A DNA stretch of 64,000 nucleotides from Selaginella moellendorffii (GCF_000143415.4 NW_003314286.1:1844359-1908358), one strand, 5' to 3'; positions 10,602 to 21,802 are shown, counted from the stretch's first letter. Notes: a model not told the origin generated them from the letters alone. Program-made: numbers and translations.

Positions 10602-12619
10602 ATGAGCGCCATGGAGGAGGACAAGGCGACGACGACCGCGAGCGAGGCTTCGTCCTCCAAGGCCGGCGCTGGCATCGATTACGCGGCGCTGGAGAGGGAT
10701 ATCAGCTCGCAGCGGGCAGTCGCGCTCCAGGTAATGCGATCTAGGGCTTGCCGGAGCACGGCTCACCGCGGATTCTCTCCTGGCTCGTGGCTTGTCGTGG
10801 CAGGATGGGAAGCTCAATGCCGCCATTGAGTCGCTGCTCAATCTGGAGAAGGGAATGAGACTCGCCGCGGATGTTCCTGGCACGCGCAAGGTCGTTGTGG
10901 CGATTGTGGAGCTCTGCTTCGAGACGAATTCTTGGAAGACGCTCAATGACCAGATTATGCTACTGTCCAAGCGCCGGGGCCAGCTCAAACAAGTGAGTTC
11001 CTTCTTGCGAGAGAATTTTCCAAGTGACTACCAATTTTTTCTTTCCCAGGCTGTGACGTCGATGGTCCAACAAGCAATGCAGTACCTCGACAAGGCTCCT
11101 GACCAGGAAACGGAGGTGGAGCTCATCAAGACTCTGAACCTGGTGTGCGCTGGAAAGGTTTGTAGTGAACAAGATTGCAAGCTATGAGTTGCTACTTAGA
11201 TCACTTTGTCCAGATCTATGTGGAGATAGAGAGAGCCAGATTGATTCGAAGACTGGCGACAATTAAAGAAGGCCAAGGACTGATTGCTGAGGCGGCAGAG
11301 CTGATGCAGGAAGTAGCGGTAAGCACATTCCAGCAAAGATCATGTCTGGTCTGGTTAACCTGTTTGAAATTTAGGTGGAGACTTTTGGGGCAATGGCCAA
11401 AACGGAGAAGATAGCTTTCATACTGGAACAGGTAACAGCTCTCTTTCCATTTCTCTTTTCAGAAAAGAAAGAACTGACTATGCTGTATTTCAGATCAGGC
11501 TCTGTCTAGCCAAGCACGACTACATGCGGGCCCAAATACTTTCCAGAAAGATCAACCCTCGAGTGTTTGTTGCTGACTCGAAAGAAAAGAAGAAGAAAGA
11601 AGGAGACAACATCGTGGAGGAAGCCCCTGCTGACGTTCCCTCACTCCTGCAGTTGAAAAGAATGTACTACGAGCTAATGATTACGTGAGTACCACTATGT
11701 TTGTAACTCCTTTGGAATCTAATTTTTCTTGCTTGTAGGTTTTACTCACACAGCAACGACTACTTGGAAATTTGCCGATGCTATCAAAACATCTACGATA
11801 CTCCCTCTGTGAAAGAGAATCCGTCAGATTGGATGCCCGTAAGTGTAGTAATGGACTTTGGATTTTCTGCGCTAACGTTTTTTATGAACAGGCTTTGAGA
11901 AAGATATGTTGGTACCTGGTGTTGTCACCACATGATTCCATGCAATCTAGCTTGTTACACGCCACTCTCGAGGACAAGAAGCTAACTGATCTTCCTCAAT
12001 TTCGGTACGCCTCCCATCCGGCACTTAAAAGTTTTCATACTGTAGTTCCTCAGGTCTCTGCTGGAGAGTTTCGTGACCATGGAAGTTGTGAGCTGGGACC
12101 AGTTTTGGACCACTTACAAAAGTGAATTCGAGCTCGAGGCGACACTTCCGGGGGGCAAACTGGTGGACAAAGCATTGGAGGATCTCCGGCGTCGAGTAAT
12201 CGAGCACGTAAGCGTCTAGCTTCCTCTCAGCTTTGTTTCTAACAAAAGTTTTGTGCAGAACATACTAGTTGTGTCGAAATACTACGCGAGAATCACCCTG
12301 ACGCGGCTATCTCAGCTCCTGTGCTTGCCACTTGAGGTGAGCTTTGTGCTGCTAGGCTCAATCTCTGTCTCATCAATCTCGCTTTGTTTCGCTTCTTTAG
12401 GAGACGGAGACGTGCTTGTCGGAGATGGTAGTGTCGAAAGCTCTGGTTGCCAAAGTGGATCGGCCCGCGGGGATCATCTCTTTCCAGATGAACAGAGAAG
12501 GGAACGACGTGCTCAACTCGTGGGCCATCAACATCGAGAAGCTGCTGGATTCGGTGGAGAAGAGCTGCCACAAGATTCACAAGGAGACGATGGTACACAA
12601 AGTGAGCTTGAAGGCTTAA
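10602..12619 (+). CDS. RPN5: 26S proteasome regulatory subunit RPN5 (PSMD12)
   Basis: Eleven exons with perfect phase: 10602-10730, 10804-10992, 11050-11157, 11214-11318, 11375-11431, 11494-11684, 11739-11838, 11892-12004, 12054-12207, 12259-12336, 12401-12619; about 480 aa. The protein is an all-helical repeat ending in a PCI-type winged helix. Family landmarks include [47 protein letters not shown] and, in the last exon, [20 protein letters not shown] and GIISF. RPN5 is a lid component of the 19S regulatory particle, needed for assembly and placement of the RPN11 deubiquitinase. Introns are 49-74 nt. The first ATG (10602) is followed by an in-frame ATG at 10611; either could start the protein. 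Confidence 0.93.
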
Positions 12620-12985
12620 AGAGAGACGTTTGTGTTCTCGAAATTTTTCATAACTAAACGAATGTTCTTGCTAATAAAAGGAGCCCTAGAGTATGAGCAA
12701 AAAGAATTAGAGATTGTCCTTGCTAAAGCTCGAGTGTGAAGACCATCCTAGTTCTTTTAGGGATGCTGGCGGTAAGATTGAGGTGGCTCGTGATCTTGGC
12801 GCTATGGCTCGACCAGGTAAACGCAATGCATTTCTTAGCTCCGACCGTGGCTGTGGTTCCCTGAAAATGATAGGCCGCTTCCATGGAGAGCATTGCGACC
12901 CCAAATTTTACACTCTACTACCCGAGGTTCTCTCAACTCGAGTGAAAGATGAATGTGGTTTTTGTGGTTATCGTCTTGCTTGCAG

Positions 12986-14660
12986 TGCTGCGCTCTTGAG
13001 AGAACTGGATGCTTTGGTGGCTCGCCATCCTTCGACAATGAGTGTAGGTACTTCTCTCTCGCTTGTCGAAGCTCTACTTTTGCTACTACTGTGAGAACTT
13101 ATTTAATCTTATGTCGGCATTTGATTCTAAGTTGGAGGGGATCCAAGCGGATGCCTCCGACGGCTACAAAGCAGAGATTCGAGTTGTCACAGTGGCTGAC
13201 AGCGTTCAAGCATCGTCTTTCGACGATCGTGTGCGCATCTTTCTAGTAAGTAGCAATGAAATATCTTGCTGATTGTCAATAACTATCGAAGATCTAGAAT
13301 TTTGGTCAGCATGGAAGGGAGCTGATCACGTCGGAGGTTGCTCTGCGGCTGCTGCGAATTTTGAGCAGGGAGGACAAATCTGCAAGTAAGAAACATATAG
13401 ATCGCATTCTTTCCAGAGCTGTGTTCAAGGTGAATTCACGTTTTTTTCTTTGTTTCATTTTCTTGCCGGTAACTCGAGGTCGAGGTTTCACATCTTGTTT
13501 TACTCGTCCAGATTGTCCCGATGGAAAATGTTAATGGACGGCAAACTGTGGAGAACGGAAGCCTCTGCGAAAGAAGAAACGGTACGCGTTTAATAGCTTG
13601 TAGCCCAGGAGCAAAAGACTTATTACTTGTTTCTAGGCAGGGGTGTTGATACAAATCGAAACTGGAAAGTGAACTGGGGAGTGAAAGAAAAGGTGACTAA
13701 CTCTCTGTTTCTCAAGCTTGCTTGTGCCGGACGAAGGCATTTTTCTTCGCAGGATTACGACCCAACCGAGGAGTTCCCGGGAACAGCTCCATTTAGCGAG
13801 CCAGAAACACGGATACTTCGAGACATTGCTCTGCGTTTTAAGCCTCATCTCTGGGTGAACGTTCACTCGGGGATGCAGGTAAGGATCCTCCAAGGAAAAA
13901 CATTGCGGACTCTCAAAAAAGTTTTTCCTTTTCCTTTCTTCCAGGCTTTGTTCATGCCTTACGATCATAAGAACGCGACGCCGGGCTATCAGGCAGCTGC
14001 AAGAATGAGCTTCTTGTTACAAACTCTAAACGCTCTACATTGCAACGGGAACTGCACAGTGGGCTCTGGAGGTGGTGCCGTCGGGTGAGGCTCGACCTTT
14101 TCTTTCTTTTCAAAGATTTGTTCTTGATCTCTGGATGAATTTGCTCGCTCAGATACTTTGCACACGGAACTGCGACTGACTACATGTACGATGTATTGAA
14201 AGTGCCAAGCGCATTCACGTTTGAGGTAGACAATTCTCAACTCAAGTTGATCCATTTTCACGCTCTTCTTTTTGTCAGATTTACGGGGACGTGCATGCCA
14301 ACCGCGACGATTGTTTTAGAATGTTCAATCCCACAACACCAGGCGCGTTTGAGGTAGCATACTACTCTCGTTTCTCTTTTCATATAACAAAGGCAAAACT
14401 TACAGAGCGTCGTCACGAGATGGTCTCTAGCATTCGTGACACTCGCGTTTAATCTCAGCAGCATGCCAAGCAAGGCCCTTGGAAGAAGCCGCAAGGTTGG
14501 AAGAACTCTGTGGGATTCCACCAGAGATGACGCGCAGAATCCGATTGTGTCAAGGGAGCTCCGCTTCTATTTACTTGCAACTGGCCTCATCCTGTGCTGC
14601 GTTTGTTACAAGCTAGTTAGTCGTCTGTGCCATTGCAGTCCGCTTAAATCACTAACCTGA
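12986..14660 (+). CDS. Zinc carboxypeptidase, M14 family, with C-terminal membrane segment (5' end unresolved)
   Basis: Exons after the N-terminus: ..-13043, 13132-13245, 13298-13429, 13512-13581, 13637-13692, 13753-13878, 13945-14084, 14153-14225, 14279-14353, 14406-14660. The M14 catalytic set is intact: zinc ligands in NFGQHGRELITSE (HxxE) and VNVHSGMQ, substrate-binding GVDTNRNW, and the general-base Glu in SAFTFEIYGD. It resembles the plant carboxypeptidase family typified by Arabidopsis At5g42320. Near the C-terminus FYLLATGLILCCVCYKL looks like a single transmembrane helix. The first exon is not resolved. A candidate signal-peptide start lies at 12763 (MLAVRLRWLVILALWL, donor after 12816), but its phase does not join the next exon cleanly. 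It probably acts in the secretory pathway on peptide C-termini. Confidence 0.82.
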
Positions 14661-14966
14661 TACCAATTCTTCGCAATACTCGTGTTGTCTACGCAAAGCT
14701 CGAGGAGTCAAAGATGGACGATAGTCTTTAGTTCTATCACTTGTTTGAATACCTGCCGCAAGACAACACAAAGCAAACAGTGTGTGAGCCACAAGCTTGG
14801 AGCATGGCGAGAAAACAAATCTCACACCTGGGCTGCGAGTACACAGTGGTGAGTTTGGTGGGAAAAGCCTCAGTCCTCGGCCGTGCCGTTCGCCTGGAGC
14901 ACCTAATCAAAACTAATACTTTACCACACAAGAAAAAGTAAAGGAAGAACAACATCGAAAAGTCTC

Positions 14967-15125
14967 ACCTTTTCCAAGTGTTGGCCTCATAAAATGAATT
15001 TCACCCTCCACACCCACCGCGAGCAATTGCACGTCGATCGATTCTTTAAACCTCGTCGCGAAATCCCACTCCAGCGCGAGGTAGCCGATGGGATTCCAGG
15101 CAGCTACCTGAGCAGTCACAGCCAT
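14967..15125 (-). CDS. Possible first exon of a divergent hypothetical gene
   Basis: The minus strand has an open frame starting MAVTAQVAAWNPIGYLALEW and ending at a plausible donor (AAAAG|GTGAGA) at 14966. It lies only 95 bp upstream of the GPAT start on the opposite strand, so it could equally be GPAT 5' leader. A candidate second exon near 14900 gives an unrecognised Pro/Arg-rich frame. I do not recognise the protein. Confidence 0.2.
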
Positions 15126-15220
15126 TTAGAACCAAAACAATCAGGCCCTGGCTGTCTATAAGATTGGTCCATACCTCTCGCTGACGCTAGAGACATCTCT
15201 CCACATCGCGCCCCGGGAAA

Positions 15221-16851
15221 ATGGAGAATCTCCCACTCACGACCATCTTCAGCAGCTTCTTCACTGGGATCCGCTACCATCTCCAGCCATTCCCACTCGT
15301 CTCCAAATGCAAGAACCAGGCCAGGACGCACCACTCGATCGTCTCCAATTTCCTGGGCACGCTTGTTCTGGAGAAGAGCCCGTTCCCGTTCTTCATGCTC
15401 GTAGCTTTCGAGGCCGGAGGCTTCATACGAGCCCTCCTCCTGCTCCTGCTCTTTCCGCTCGTCTTCTTCCTCAGTCACTTCTTGTCGGCTGGATCGTCCG
15501 TGAAGCTCATGATCTTCGTCACCTTCGCTGGCCTTAAGCTTTCCGACATCGAGCTCATTTCCCTGGGAGTGCTCTCCAAGTTCTACGGCGACAGGATCCG
15601 CGCCAGCAGCTACACAGTCTTCACGTCGTTTGGATTCCGCTGCATTGTCACGGAGTTGCCCCGGATCATGGTGGAGCCGTTTGCAAAACGCTACCTTGGA
15701 GCGGACATGATAGTAGGAACCGGAATCACGAGCTTCAGAGGCAGAGCTACGGGGCTTTGCGACTCGCATGGCGTCCTGGTCGGCGAAAAGAAGCTGGATG
15801 GCTTGACGAGAGCGCTCAAGGATATGGCTACTCCCAATGTAGGACTCGGCGATTCTCCTGCTGACTATCCCTTCATGGGCTTTTGCGAGGTGAGTAGTTT
15901 TTCTTCCTCCCAAAGATCTGGAAAAGTCTCCTTCCTTGCTGTGCTGTTTGCTGCCAGGAATCGTATCTAGTGCCGCTGGAAAACTCCACTGCTCTCCCAC
16001 AGGACAAGCTCGCGTCACCAGTCATCTTCCACGACGGCCGGCTCGTCAAGCTTCCAACTCCGATCAACATGCTCCTCACATTCCTGTGGTTACCGATCGG
16101 ATTCCCGCTGGCGCTCATCCGGATGGCCGCCGGATCACTGCTCCCAATGCACGCCGTCTACCACGCATTCCTCCTGCTGGGCGTCCGCATCATCATCAGA
16201 GGCAAAATCCCATCCTCCAGAAAGTCCGCGATCGATCAGCAGCCCGGTGATCACGGCGTGATGTTTGTCTGCACTCACCGATCACTGCTCGACCCGATCT
16301 TCCTGTCCGCCGCGCTGGGCCGCCCAGTCACCGCCGTCACATACTCCATCTCCCGCCTCTCGGAGCTCCTGAGCCCTATCCCGACCGCGCGGCTGACCCG
16401 GGATCGAACCCGCGACGCGGCCAACATCCGCGAGCTGCTTCGAACCGGCGACCTGGCCGTGTGCCCAGAGGGCACCACGTGTCGCACGCCCTACCTCCTA
16501 CGATTCAGCGCCCTGTTTGCCGAGCTGACGGACAGGATCGTCCCGGTGGCCATGGAGGCGGGAGTTTCGAATTTTCATGGCTCCGCCGCCAGGACCTGGA
16601 AGGGCGCCGATCCATTCTACTTCTTCATGAATCCCTCGCCCAGCTACACGGTGACGTTCCTGGATCAGATCCCCACCGAGAAGACGTGCGCTGGGGGTGG
16701 ATTCCCCGCGCACGACGTCGCGAATTACATCCAGGGATTGCTCGCGGCGGCGCTGCGATTCCAATGCACGAGCCTGACGAGGAGAGACAAGTATCGAGCA
16801 CTCACCGGCACGGATGGGATCGTCACAGCGGCGCCAAGCGCCATAGCCTAG
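15221..16851 (+). CDS. Glycerol-3-phosphate sn-2 acyltransferase (land-plant GPAT), phosphatase motif I degenerate
   Basis: Two exons, 15221-15889 and 15958-16851, give 520 aa. The N-terminal half is the HAD-like phosphatase region of plant GPAT1-8, followed by two hydrophobic stretches ([15 protein letters not shown] and [16 protein letters not shown]). The PlsC half has all four acyltransferase blocks: THRSLLD (Hx4D), [34 protein letters not shown] and VPVAM. These enzymes acylate glycerol-3-phosphate at sn-2 with omega-oxidised acyl-CoAs for cutin or suberin, at the ER. At phosphatase motif I the expected DxDGT is replaced ([11 protein letters not shown]), so both catalytic aspartates are missing. 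The family then predicts 2-acyl-lysophosphatidate rather than monoacylglycerol as product, as for the suberin-type members. Motif III is partly kept ([11 protein letters not shown]). Confidence 0.92.
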
Positions 16852-16980
16852 GGCTGAGACCCACACAGGTCGGGGGTTCGAATCTATCTCACGCGCGCTT
16901 TCTTTTTGCGCCATGATGTAACGAAGTGGCACTTTGTGCTGTCTGGACGGATTCGAACCTGGGACCCCCGCGTGTCAGTG
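16805..16980. repeat. tRNA-like box A/box B sequences, possible SINE remnant
   Basis: Just at and after the GPAT stop codon, the plus strand has a box A-like stretch (tagcctagggctgag, 16846-16858) and a box B-like ggttcgaatct near 16875. About 75 bp further the minus strand carries another tRNA T-arm-like motif (caggttcgaatcc near 16950-16965). Neither folds into a full tRNA cloverleaf by eye. Pol III promoter boxes of this type are typical of tRNA-derived SINEs. Confidence 0.3.
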
Positions 16981-17440
16981 ATAGTGATTTGACGTGGAGG
17001 GAAAGCTTTGTTTGCCAGTGAGAATAGCTATAGTGGACGATGAAGACGATGAGACACACACACACCGGACTGGAATGGCCATCACATCCAAGAACCCTAA
17101 AACTGGCTGACTGACTGGACTGACCATGGAAGGAGAAATTTGAGAGAGAAGGAAGGCACGCCCAGCGCAGCGGCATTGTCTCGATCACCACCGATGTGGG
17201 TTTGTTCTGCTTTAGGTGGAAATCTTGCGAGAAATCGCTGGATTGAGAAAACTAAAATCTCACGAGTAATCAATCACAAGAAGAAAGCTTTTTGTCTAGA
17301 TTCATTCGTTTCTTCGCCGATCGATCGATCTCACATCGCTAACACACTCGAAAAGAAAGAAAAGCAACACAAAGAAAGAAAACACTGGAGGCTTGTGGCG
17401 CTTGCGGCACAAAAAAACTCGAGATGCCGTCATCAATCGA
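16981..17440. other. Intergenic region
   Basis: I see no convincing coding sequence. The stretch separates the GPAT gene and the minus-strand gene ending at 17441, so it probably contains both 3' UTRs. Confidence 0.4.
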
Positions 17441-17959
17441 TCAATCCGGGGGGAGCTGGACGCATCGCGGCTTGAGAGAAATCGAAGAGACGGCGCCGCT
17501 CAGCCTCTTGCAGAATTTCCTGGCGGAATGGCGGTGATGGTGGCACTGATCGCCGTATTTGCACGAGACGAGCGACCACGCCGCGGCCTTGATCCTCTTG
17601 ATGCTTCCCCGCAGTCGATCACACACGCTGAGCTTCCGGCGGAACTGGTAGCTGTGGAGATACAACTGGCGATCGTAGAAGTAGGAGCTGCCATAGCTGC
17701 TGCGTCGCGAGCATCGGCCGAGAACATCCGCGAGCTCTCCCTCCCGATCATCATCATCAAGATCGCCGCCGCCGCCTTCCTCTTCTTCCTCCTCTTCGTC
17801 TTCGCCTCCTCCCGGATTATCATCCTGGCCCGCCGAATCGCCGCCATGGCCGCCGCCGTCGCCCGCAAATGGATTCCCCACCGCCGCCTCCCAAGATTTC
17901 GAGCTCCGCCGGCTCCTGGAGCGCCGCGGCCGCAGCGATTGATCATAGCCGGGACACAT
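17441..17959 (-). CDS. Plant hypothetical protein with acidic linker and basic C-terminal motif
   Basis: A single-exon 172-aa frame. The N-terminus is Arg/Ser-rich, and residues ~48-73 form a strongly acidic run (a long Glu/Asp tract). The C-terminal ~90 residues read as a conserved-looking basic domain: FYDRQLYLHSYQFRRKLSV, then RLRGSIKRIKAAAWSLV. A pattern of 'RSYxF..K..xRxxRSxxRxK' occurs in small uncharacterised plant proteins, but I cannot name the family. The opposite strand is also open for 262 aa because of GC bias. I prefer the minus frame for its non-random C-terminal composition. Confidence 0.5.
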   Translation of the reverse strand: MCPGYDQSLRPRRSRSRRSSKSWEAAVGNPFAGDGGGHGGDSAGQDDNPGGGEDEEEEEEEGGGGDLDDDDREGELADVLGRCSRRSSYGSSYFYDRQLYLHSYQFRRKLSVCDRLRGSIKRIKAAAWSLVSCKYGDQCHHHRHSARKFCKRLSGAVSSISLKPRCVQLPPD

Positions 17960-18289
17960 TGCCGCCGTCGCGCCCGCGCTTCCGGTGCCCAGACAGAAAC
18001 CAAGAAAAAAGAAGAAAATCCCAGCGCCCTGGCGCGCCCTGATCAGTCCAGGAAACGGACCGACGAAAGATTTCCGCGCGATCGATCGGCGGAGTCGGCG
18101 GTGGCAGCGGCGAGAAAAAACGCTGGTGGCGCTAGGGCGCTGCTCGTCCGAGAGGAGATCATGCGCGGCGGTCAGCCATAGTTTCGGCTGAAAACATGTC
18201 TTGTGGTTTGGGCTTTTAAGGCCAGCCAGAACGGGTGACTTAAGTAAATGTCATTAACCGGCACTAACATGATAAAGGCGGGAGTTAGG

Positions 18290-18380
18290 GCAAAAGCGCA
18301 TATACTTTTCTCATAGGAGAATATACTTTGGGACCAGATCGCATATACCTTCCTCATAGGCGAATATACTCGGGGCCAGT
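18290..18380. repeat. Imperfect tandem duplication at the 3' end of the F-box gene
   Basis: The unit gcatatac-(6)-tcatagg-agaatatact-(4)-gaccag occurs at about 18297 and again at about 18343 with small changes. The second copy encodes the last residues and stop codon of the F-box gene on the minus strand, so the duplication may have supplied its present C-terminus. Confidence 0.65.
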
Positions 18381-19642
18381 GCCACCTTGTGACGAATCCG
18401 GCAGGCTCGTGTAGACGCAAATCTCGTTGTTAAGCTCCCAGCCCCAGTCCGCGGTGCGCGATACCCCCATCCTTGGCCAGTGATTGATCCTCACAAAATT
18501 ACTCCTGGCGATGGAGTCGTGATCTTGGTCGTGATCGCCCTCGTCTTGGATGATGCTAAAGGTGCTCTCGTGCCCGCCCCAGACTGCGTCACCCGGCCCC
18601 GCGGTCTGGGAGCCATCGCTGTGGAAGAAGCGCTGCATTGGAGCCTCGCCCCGCCGGGAGGGATCCAGCTCCAGCCAGTACTGCGGCACAGTCTATAGAC
18701 GAATTCACGGAGTGAGAGGAGAGATCGTTCCAACTTCGTGAATTTCTCGCTTACGTCTTTGAAGCGATACTCCCAGCCGTGTTGGCAAAGATCTTCCAGA
18801 GTTATGGAGCACTGCATTGGCGAAGTTTTGAGATAGAACAACGAAAACTTCTGACGAACTTGTCTTACCCGTTTCGAGTCCTTCATGGAGATCCCATAAG
18901 CGGCCACTTTGGATAAGCCGGGTAGCAGTGCCGCAGCAGGGATGTGTCTCTTCCCCTGCCATAAGCTTGCACACTACAAACATCGGAAGTCAGTCCCAAG
19001 AAACCATTTTGACAACCCGGAAAGGAAACGAAGAACAAGACCAAAAGGCCAGACAGCCACAGTTACTTACTATTTCGCGTCGATCACGAGCAGAATAAGA
19101 GCTTGCAATCTACAAAGCCAGGCCACAGCAAAGAAAAAAAAAGAAAGAACACCACCACAGCAAGCTTGAGAAGAGAGGAAACAAAGACTCGGAGTTTTGC
19201 TTACCTTTGACACCCAAAGAGCGTCCGAGTGTGCCAGAGTTTTCCAGTCTTTGGATGTTACTCCACATCGTGCCAAGCTGAGTGCATCAAGTCGGACCAT
19301 CACCAACTGCAGGATATCGGGGCCCAAGAGCTTGAAAGGATCCTCCACAGTAGCTCTTCTCGTCGATCCGGCCTGGAAGATAATCCTTGGAGGCAAAGCT
19401 TCCGGAAGCTGGAACTTAGAGGACGAGCTTGGCCCGGCGATTGCCATGGAGTGAGCACTCGACCGGCGATAGACCGACTTGATATCGTCCCAAAAGGGGT
19501 GCTGTGCCGTGTGGTACCTCAGGCAATCCGAGAAATCCCGGGAGTGGAGCTTGCAAATCGTCTGGCGACCAATGCGAGGATGATACAAGACGCTCGTGGG
19601 GCTCGCGTATCCGCCATCGTCCTTGCTTTCCACACTCTCCAT
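18354..19642 (-). CDS. F-box protein with conserved plant C-terminal domain
   Basis: Minus-strand exons 19642-19205, 18973-18869, 18811-18755 and 18692-18354 join in phase. The F-box is DPFKLLGPDILQLVMVRLDA, then RCGVTSKDWKTLAHSDALW, with CASLWQGKRHIP completing the motif. Downstream, LCQHGWEYRFKD, APMQRFFHSDGSQTAGPGD, VWGGHESTF and WGWELNNEICVYTS form a C-terminal domain seen in a small plant F-box subfamily. The product is likely an SCF E3 ligase substrate adaptor. The start is uncertain. Methionine 19447 gives 247 aa. The 65 in-frame codons upstream, from 19642, contain no stop and look protein-like (CKLHSRDFSDCLRYHTAQHP), so I used the longer form. Confidence 0.75.
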
Positions 19643-20160
19643 CGATCTGGAAGAATTGGATCTAAATCTCTCCCCCCACCGCGTTCTAGGGTACAAGAAT
19701 TACCTTGTTCTCAAGCCAGCCGATGGCGGCGTCAAGGAAGAAGATCGCAGCCCAGAGCTAGTGGATTGTAAGGACACACGCTCCCTGCGCTTGGCTTATA
19801 AGCGGCGCCGATTGGCCGCTCCGTGGACGAATCGGAGCCGTGGGATCGCCCAAGAACAATCTTCTTGAATCTTGACACTTGGCCAGAGTGGAACATGGTA
19901 TCGCCTGCGCTGCCGAGCGCTCATAGGCCGCGCCCATAAAAAAGTTTTGGACACCACCACTGTCACGACAATGCTCGATCCAGCCAACGAAAATTGTCAT
20001 CGATCGCGAATCTCTAGATGGCTCCAGTGATCCGCCAGGGGCCACCGATCAATAAATCGTTTTCTTATCCCATAAATCTCGGGGGTTTTATAGGTCTAGA
20101 AGACTCTAGCGCGATCGCTCTTTAGTTGCGATACATTCTATAGCATTGTCTAGGGTTGGA

Positions 20161-21802
20161 ATGGCTTGGCCGTGGCGCGCTTCCGCTCACGCTCTCCATC
20201 GCATTCTTGCTCCTCTAGAGCGATCGATCTTGCCGGCAGGAGCTGGCCTTCCCTCACGGTACTGTGATCTAAACCCTATCAATGAGGATTGAATCTCGCG
20301 TAGCGGTCAGGTTCCAGGATGCCACGGCCAGCGGCAGGCTGGATCGATTGTCCCACCGGCACTTCCATTCCGATGAAGCATCGACGGCCAGGGTCTCTCT
20401 CAAATCCAGGAAGCTGGAGGAAGTTGTCATCGCGATCGGGGGGAATATCGGCGACCGGGTCAGGAATTTCGACACGGCGCTGAGGATGATGCGAAGCTCT
20501 GGAATCCAGATCAAGAAGCACGCCTGCCTGTACGAGACAGCGCCAATGCATTTGCTGGATCAGCCTCTCTTCCTCAACTCGGCCGTGACTGCCACAACGA
20601 GCCTGGATCCTCACGAGCTGCTGGTGGCCTTGAAGGAGATTGAGAGAAAGCTGGGGCGCAGCCAAGGTAGTGTCAAGTATGGGCCGAGGCCGATCGATCT
20701 CGACATCATTTTCTACGGGAATTTGGAGCTCAGCTCGGAGAACTTGCGAGTTCCTCATCCTATGTTCTCTGGGAGGCCTTTCGTGCTGGCTCCGCTCCTC
20801 GATCTTCTTGGTCCGGAAGTGGAGGATAGCAGGCATTGGTCTTTGGTCCATCAAGTTCGGAGACACTGGAACGATATAGGTGGCGAAGGATGCGTCAAGA
20901 GAGAAGGGATGAAGAAGGTGCTTCCTGTGGGTGGAAAGCTTCTTGACTGGCAGGAGAGGACTTACGTGATGGGGGTTCTTAACGTCACTCCGGACAGCTT
21001 TAGCGATGGTGGCAAGTTCTTCACAGCTGACAAAGCAGTGAAGCAAGTCCAGGAAATGATCGAACAAGGAGCCGACTTCATAGATGTTGGAGCGCAATCG
21101 ACAAGGCCAAATGCCGAGCGTCTTACCACTGAGGAGGAGCTTCGACGGATCGTGCCAGTGCTAGAGGGTCTGAAGAGCACACCGGACAGATCCAGGGTCG
21201 TGCTCTCGGTGGATACCTTCGACTCCAACGTTGCAAGAGCAGCTGTAGAGCTGGGTGCTGATCTGATAAACGATGTCTCGGGTGGCAGCTTGGATCCGAA
21301 GATGCTGGGGACAGTAGCCGAGCTGGGGGTTCCTTGTGTGCTAATGCATATGAGGGGCGATCCATGCACGATGCTGAGTGAAGCCAACACAAGTTACAGC
21401 GATCTACCACGAGACGTGGCCAGGGAACTCGCTGCGAGCATCGAACAAGCCGAGGTTGCTGGAGTTCCGGCATGGAAGATTATAGCTGACCCGGGGTTTG
21501 GATTCTCGAAGACCGCCGATCAGAACGTGGAGCTGCTGGCGAGGCTTGATACGTTCAGATCCGGGCTGACGCAGGCGAGATTTGGGGTTGGAAGTATCCC
21601 GGTTCTGGCAGGGATCTCGAGGAAAGCTTTTCTTGGTCAGATCGTTGGCTGCTCCAGGGCCGAAGACCGGGACAATGCCACGATCGCTGCTGCTACAACA
21701 GCGATTTTAAAGGGTGCGAATGTTATAAGAGCCCACAACGTGAAAGCTGTTCGAGATGGCGCTATGGTGGCTGACTCGATCCGCAAAGTCCTGGCAAGTT
21801 AA
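20161..21802 (+). CDS. Bifunctional HPPK/DHPS (mitochondrial folate biosynthesis)
   Basis: The HPPK half has AIGGNIGDRVRNF, YETAPMHLLDQPLFLNS and YGPRPIDLDIIFY (the two Mg-binding Asp). The DHPS half has MGVLNVTPDSFSDGG, DVGAQSTRPNAE, SVDTFDSNVA, LINDVSGG, IADPGFGFSK and VIRAHNVKAV. It converts 6-hydroxymethyl-dihydropterin to its pyrophosphate and then condenses it with p-aminobenzoate; in plants both steps occur in mitochondria. The frame is open from 20282. A better model uses ATG 20161, exon 20161-20258, a 52-nt intron (GTACTG..GGTCAG) and exon 2 from 20311. That gives a Trp/Arg/Ala-rich, acid-poor presequence typical of mitochondrial import. Both starts leave the enzyme intact. Confidence 0.95.

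Noticed and set aside
15116..16018. 300-aa minus-strand frame opposite GPAT
   Set aside because: Antisense shadow of a clear acyltransferase gene; composition is charged and without motifs.
16850..16920. Functional tRNA gene
   Set aside because: Box A/B-like words are present, but I could not fold acceptor, D and anticodon stems.
17393..18181. 262-aa plus-strand frame
   Set aside because: Overlaps the minus-strand 172-aa protein whose C-terminus looks more like a genuine domain; the plus frame is Ala/Arg-rich from GC bias. Not fully excluded.
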